A stretch of 55,012 nucleotides of DNA from JBBIRM01 sp964517975 (GTDB taxonomy: Bacteria > Desulfobacterota > BSN033 > UBA1163), in the NCBI GenBank assembly GCA_964517975.1, contig CAZFDM010000190.1, forward strand, positions 1-55,012. Direction: 5' to 3'. The position numbers and the translations under genes were made by a program. Numbering within the stretch: the first letter of the stretch is position 1; every line of letters starts with the position of its first letter. Below the pieces are notes generated by a model. It did not search any database. It had not been told where the DNA came from and worked only from the letters and a program-made list of their open reading frames with translations. Positions 52,333 through 55,012 of the stretch are shown here, piece by piece.

Positions 52333-52849
52333 TCGCCTTTAGGCGAAGACTTTAGTATGCTTGCGGTATGGAAAACTACCGGAAATCGAGCCATACCGTT
52401 TATGATCTGAAATATCACTTTGTGTGGGTCACCAAGTACCGCAAGCCGGTTTTGGGGGGGGGAGATTGCCGAGCGAGTGCGAGATTTGATCCGTGAGATA
52501 TGTAAGGCAAATGATGTGGAGATCCTCAAGGGGCATATCTCGAAGGAGCATGTGCATATCTTTGTGTTGGTGCCGCCCCACATTTCGGTTAGCGAATTGA
52601 TGCAATCGGTCAAAGGGAAGACTTCCCGAAAGATGTTGATGGAGTATAAGAGTTTGAGTCGGGCGTTTTGGGGGCGGCATATGTGGGCTCGGGGCTATTT
52701 TGCGGCCAGTTCCGGCAATGTGACCGACGAAGTGATCATGAAGTATATCGAACAACAAGGGTTTGAGCCTCCCGACAAGGACTTCAAGATCGAGGAAGAA
52801 CTTTAGTCGGCTTGCAGCCGAACTCAAACCTACCGCCTTCAGGCGGTAG
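52333..52849 (+). mobile_element. IS200/IS605-type insertion element (tnpA only)
   Basis: The interval is bounded by a left subterminal hairpin, TCGCC-TTTA-GGCGA (52333-52346), and a right one, CTACCGCC-TTCA-GGCGGTAG (52830-52849), flanking a Y1 transposase gene. IS200/IS605 elements have such hairpins rather than terminal inverted repeats. The true ends extend somewhat beyond the hairpins and cannot be fixed by eye. Confidence 0.75.
52368..52806 (+). pseudogene. tnpA: IS200-type Y1 transposase, frameshifted at a G9 run
   Basis: ATG 52368 begins MENYRKSSHTVYDLKYHFVW, a normal TnpA start. At the nine-G run (52454-52462) the frame shifts by one base. Removing one G restores LGGEIAERVRDLIREI and the remainder. 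The HUH motif is HVHIFV, and the catalytic Tyr is in MKYIEQQ. The shift inactivates the protein unless slippage on the G run restores it. A sequencing error in the homopolymer is equally possible. Confidence 0.8.
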
Positions 52850-52881
52850 TAGTTTAGTTCGAATAGATGGGGTAATGAGAA

Positions 52882-53529
52882 ATGACAAAGTGTTGGTTCT
52901 GTAAGACTCAAAAAGGAAAGAGGTATTGTTCTCCAATTGATAATTTTCTTTGTCCTACTTGTTGTGCAGAAAGTAGGCTTAAAAAGATAGACTGTCCTGA
53001 AGGGTGTAGATATCTGGAAGGGGTGGATTATCAGAGAAAACGGACAGAAGAGAGAAAAATTTCAGAATTGATGGCAAGTGTTCCGCACGGGGAGTATGAT
53101 GATATTTTTCAGGATAAGGAGGTTGCGTTAATGGCAGGAGAGATTGAGACACTGGTGAGGGATATTTATGTAAATGGAAATTTTCGAATTACAGACAAAT
53201 CAGTATTTGATTCTTATAGGAAGATTTATGAAATTCATATGAGTAATCAATCGCCCGAAGAGGGACAATTGGATGAGTTGACACGAGAATTATGGAAATT
53301 ATATAAGAGCAATATAAGGTCGTGGGAATTTAATATGAATCATCATAAGGTTGGTCAGGTGTTTTTAAGATTAATGATCTCCGTTAGGACTATAAGTGGG
53401 GGTGTTATGGGAGAGTTCGGTTATCTGAATTTTTTAAAGAACAATTTGGGTAGTTTTGATATAGAAGACGAGTTCATTGTGGAAGATAAGTTTGGGAATA
53501 AGAGTCGGCGTGGTTATAAAAATGATTAA
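52882..53529 (+). CDS. Uncharacterised zinc-ribbon protein
   Basis: This 215-residue protein has an N-terminal Cys-rich module: CWFCKTQKGKRYC, CPTCCAE and CPEGC (eight Cys within 45 residues). A helical domain follows (LMAGEIETLVRDIY and WEFNMNHHKVGQVFLRLM). A ribosome site is weak. It lies 8-40 bp before the coiled-coil gene, so the two may work together. The family is not named. Confidence 0.65.
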   Translation: MTKCWFCKTQKGKRYCSPIDNFLCPTCCAESRLKKIDCPEGCRYLEGVDYQRKRTEERKISELMASVPHGEYDDIFQDKEVALMAGEIETLVRDIYVNGNFRITDKSVFDSYRKIYEIHMSNQSPEEGQLDELTRELWKLYKSNIRSWEFNMNHHKVGQVFLRLMISVRTISGGVMGEFGYLNFLKNNLGSFDIEDEFIVEDKFGNKSRRGYKND

Positions 53530-53567
53530 TTTGAAATATGAATCTTAAAACAGAAAGGATAAAAACT

Positions 53568-54635
53568 ATGGAAGAAAAGAAATTTCAACCCAAAAAACTT
53601 ACTTTATCCCATACTAAGCAGGAAATGTTGGAGGCCTATAATGCAGTTTTGAAACAATTGGAAGCACAAAGGGATGCAGAGATAAAACCCGAAAAGAGGC
53701 TTGAGGAGAAGAAGGCAAAGGAGATGATTCAGGTTGCAGAGTCGTTGTCGACAGAGGGTGTTTCAAGGGAGATAAGCAATCTGAAGATAGAAACATCTAA
53801 GATGCTAGCACAGATTTCTGATCGCCTTGAGGAAGAGGTGAATAAGTTTAAGGCAATCCAAAATGCTATAGCATTGAAGGAAAAAGAGCTTCAGGAGCTT
53901 TATGAGATTGAGAGATCAGCCGTAACACTGGGTGCTTTGATTGAGGCTCAGAATCAGAAGCGCCAAGCATTTGAAATTGAGATGGCTGAGAAAAAAGAGG
54001 CTATAACTCAGGAGATTGAAGCTCTTCGAAAGCAAAAGGAGGAAGAGAAAAAGAAGTACGAAGAGGAGGTTAAAGAACGTGACCTTATAGAGAAAAAAAG
54101 ACGAGAAAGGGAGAAGGAAGAGTATGAGTATTCATTTAAAAGAGAGCAAAAATTGGCAAAAGACAGATTTGAGGATGAGAAGGCAAAGCTTGAAAGGGAA
54201 ATTCAGCTCAAAAGGGAACAAATGGAGAATGAATTGAAAGAAAGGGAAAAAGCAATTGCTGGAAAAGAGGAAGAATTGAATGAATTAAAGAAAAGGGTTA
54301 ATTCCTTTCCTAAGGAATTGGAAGCTGCAGTTTCGAAGGCAGTCAAAGAGACAACTGAGAGGTTAAATCTTGAAGCCAAAAATAGGGAAGAGTTGATGAA
54401 GAAGGATTTTATAGGTGAGCGAAATGTTTTGACTACAAGGATTGAATCTCTTGAAAAGATTGTAAAAGAGCAGAGCGAACAGATTACTAAGCTTACTCAG
54501 CAACTGGAAAAGGCCTACCAACAGGTCCAGGAGATTGCTGTGAAAACGATCGAGGGTTCCGCAGTTGGAAAGTCCATTACAAATCTTCAACAATGGATGG
54601 CTGAACAAATGAAAAAATCTTCTCAGGAGAAGTGA
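53568..54635 (+). CDS. Long coiled-coil protein
   Basis: AAAGGA precedes ATG 53568; an in-frame ATG at 53538 is less well supported. The 355-residue protein is almost wholly Glu/Lys/Arg-rich heptad sequence (about residues 30-330), with no signal peptide or membrane helix. Such rods are structural or scaffold proteins. It is not recognised further. Confidence 0.7.
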   Translation: MEEKKFQPKKLTLSHTKQEMLEAYNAVLKQLEAQRDAEIKPEKRLEEKKAKEMIQVAESLSTEGVSREISNLKIETSKMLAQISDRLEEEVNKFKAIQNAIALKEKELQELYEIERSAVTLGALIEAQNQKRQAFEIEMAEKKEAITQEIEALRKQKEEEKKKYEEEVKERDLIEKKRREREKEEYEYSFKREQKLAKDRFEDEKAKLEREIQLKREQMENELKEREKAIAGKEEELNELKKRVNSFPKELEAAVSKAVKETTERLNLEAKNREELMKKDFIGERNVLTTRIESLEKIVKEQSEQITKLTQQLEKAYQQVQEIAVKTIEGSAVGKSITNLQQWMAEQMKKSSQEK

Positions 54636-54656
54636 TTCCGCAAAATTGGGAGCAGT

Positions 54657-54689
54657 TTCACATTAGGGGGTTAATGATCACATTTAGGG
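54657..54689. repeat. Pair of direct repeats resembling an IS end
   Basis: TTCACATTAGGG and ATCACATTTAGGG occur 20 bp apart. This resembles the multiple short repeats at IS21-type ends. No transposase remains alongside. A second pair, ACTGCAAT (54731 and 54752), is 21 bp apart. The 219-bp gap otherwise shows no gene. Confidence 0.4.
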
Positions 54690-54775
54690 AAAATATTCAG
54701 AGTTACTCGGGTTAAAATTGTAGGTTTTTAACTGCAATTGTAGTATTATTTACTGCAATATTTTGAAATGCGTTC

Positions 54776-54794
54776 TTATTATTATTATTATTAT
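54776..54794. repeat. (TTA)6 microsatellite
   Basis: Six consecutive TTA units. It lies about 60 bp before the DUF763 start and could vary in length. No function is evident. Confidence 0.8.
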
Positions 54795-54854
54795 GATGGA
54801 AATACTCTTAGGATCTAAGTTGAGAGCCAAGGTATTGAGGGGTAAAGGTAAGAA

Positions 54855-55012
54855 ATGAGGACAGGCGTTGCACATCTTCCACTTCATTATGGAAAGGCCC
54901 CATCGTGGCTCTTTCAGAGGATGAAGAGTCTTTCGAGGGAGATCGTAATTTTCATTATGGATGAATTTGGCAGAGAGGAATTGCTCCGACGACTCTCCGA
55001 TCCTTTCTGGTT
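54855..55012 (+). CDS. DUF763-family protein, 3' partial
   Basis: From ATG 54855 the frame is open to the window edge (52 codons). It begins MRTGVAHLPLHYGKAPSWLF, then RMKSLSREIVIF and EFGREELLRRLSDPFW. This matches the start of DUF763 proteins (RTGxAxLPLHxGKAPxWLF). The function of the family is not established. GGGTAAAGGTAAG precedes the start. Confidence 0.8.
   Translation, partial: MRTGVAHLPLHYGKAPSWLFQRMKSLSREIVIFIMDEFGREELLRRLSDPFW

Overview
The window looks like a chromosomal segment of a strictly anaerobic Gram-negative bacterium. Desulfobacterota or a related deltaproteobacterial lineage is the best guess. The reasons are two tungsten-type aldehyde:ferredoxin oxidoreductases with a MoaD-like protein and a polyferredoxin, a CoxMSL-type molybdenum hydroxylase, a heptosyltransferase-like GT9 enzyme, TrmFO, a zinc-ribbon topoisomerase I and AmrS-type radical SAM proteins. 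No rRNA, tRNA or CRISPR array was seen, and the taxonomic call is inference.

Region 1 (1 to about 25,850, all on +) is a catabolic locus. It opens with an FAD / 2Fe-2S / molybdopterin hydroxylase and a small ABM-domain protein. A complete branched-chain-amino-acid-type ABC importer follows, with a hairpin between the binding-protein gene and the permease genes. Next come an M24-fold hydrolase with altered metal ligands, an iron alcohol dehydrogenase, AOR 1, an SDR, a rubrerythrin-like protein and a cyclase-family hydrolase. A GntR/FCD regulator follows, whose promoter carries three tandem 8-bp GTATAC-type repeats. After it come a cupin, AOR 2, MoaD/ThiS, a four-cluster ferredoxin, an amidohydrolase-2 protein, an isochorismatase-type amidase, an alpha/beta C-C hydrolase and a TRAP transporter (M-Q-P). 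Together these suggest import, anaerobic hydroxylation, hydrolytic ring or amide opening and aldehyde oxidation of a cyclic, probably N-containing, organic acid. The substrate cannot be read from the sequence.

Region 2 (about 26,000 to 46,830) is mostly housekeeping. On + it begins with a nicotinate phosphoribosyltransferase preceded by an inverted repeat, AmrS, a MinD-like ATPase and a J-domain-like/RodZ-HTH protein. A minus-strand block holds TlpA, thioredoxin, a polyprenyl diphosphate synthase and a TrmN6-like methyltransferase. The + strand then resumes with LysM, dprA, topA, trmFO, a small zinc-ribbon protein, a STAS/winged-helix regulator with a perfect palindrome at its promoter, and a GalT-like protein. 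An M23 peptidase, a receiver protein, a TPR protein, GT9, a tiny EF-Tu-domain-2-like protein and a second AmrS-like radical SAM enzyme complete it.

Region 3 (about 46,820 to 55,012) is an accessory defence-type island. An extended -10 promoter overlaps the end of the radical SAM gene. It precedes five overlapping or nearly abutting genes: MNT nucleotidyltransferase, HEPN, RadC, a fused PD-(D/E)XK nuclease/N6 DNA methylase, and an S specificity subunit. No HsdR motor gene is present, so the restriction part resembles BcgI-type two-gene systems. Downstream lie a degraded reading frame that may be a three-Cys-motif-partner remnant, an SH3-like small protein, an IS200-type element with a frameshifted transposase, a zinc-ribbon protein, a coiled-coil protein and IS-end-like repeats. 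The start of a DUF763 gene runs off the window. The five-gene cassette is my main candidate for an undescribed system.
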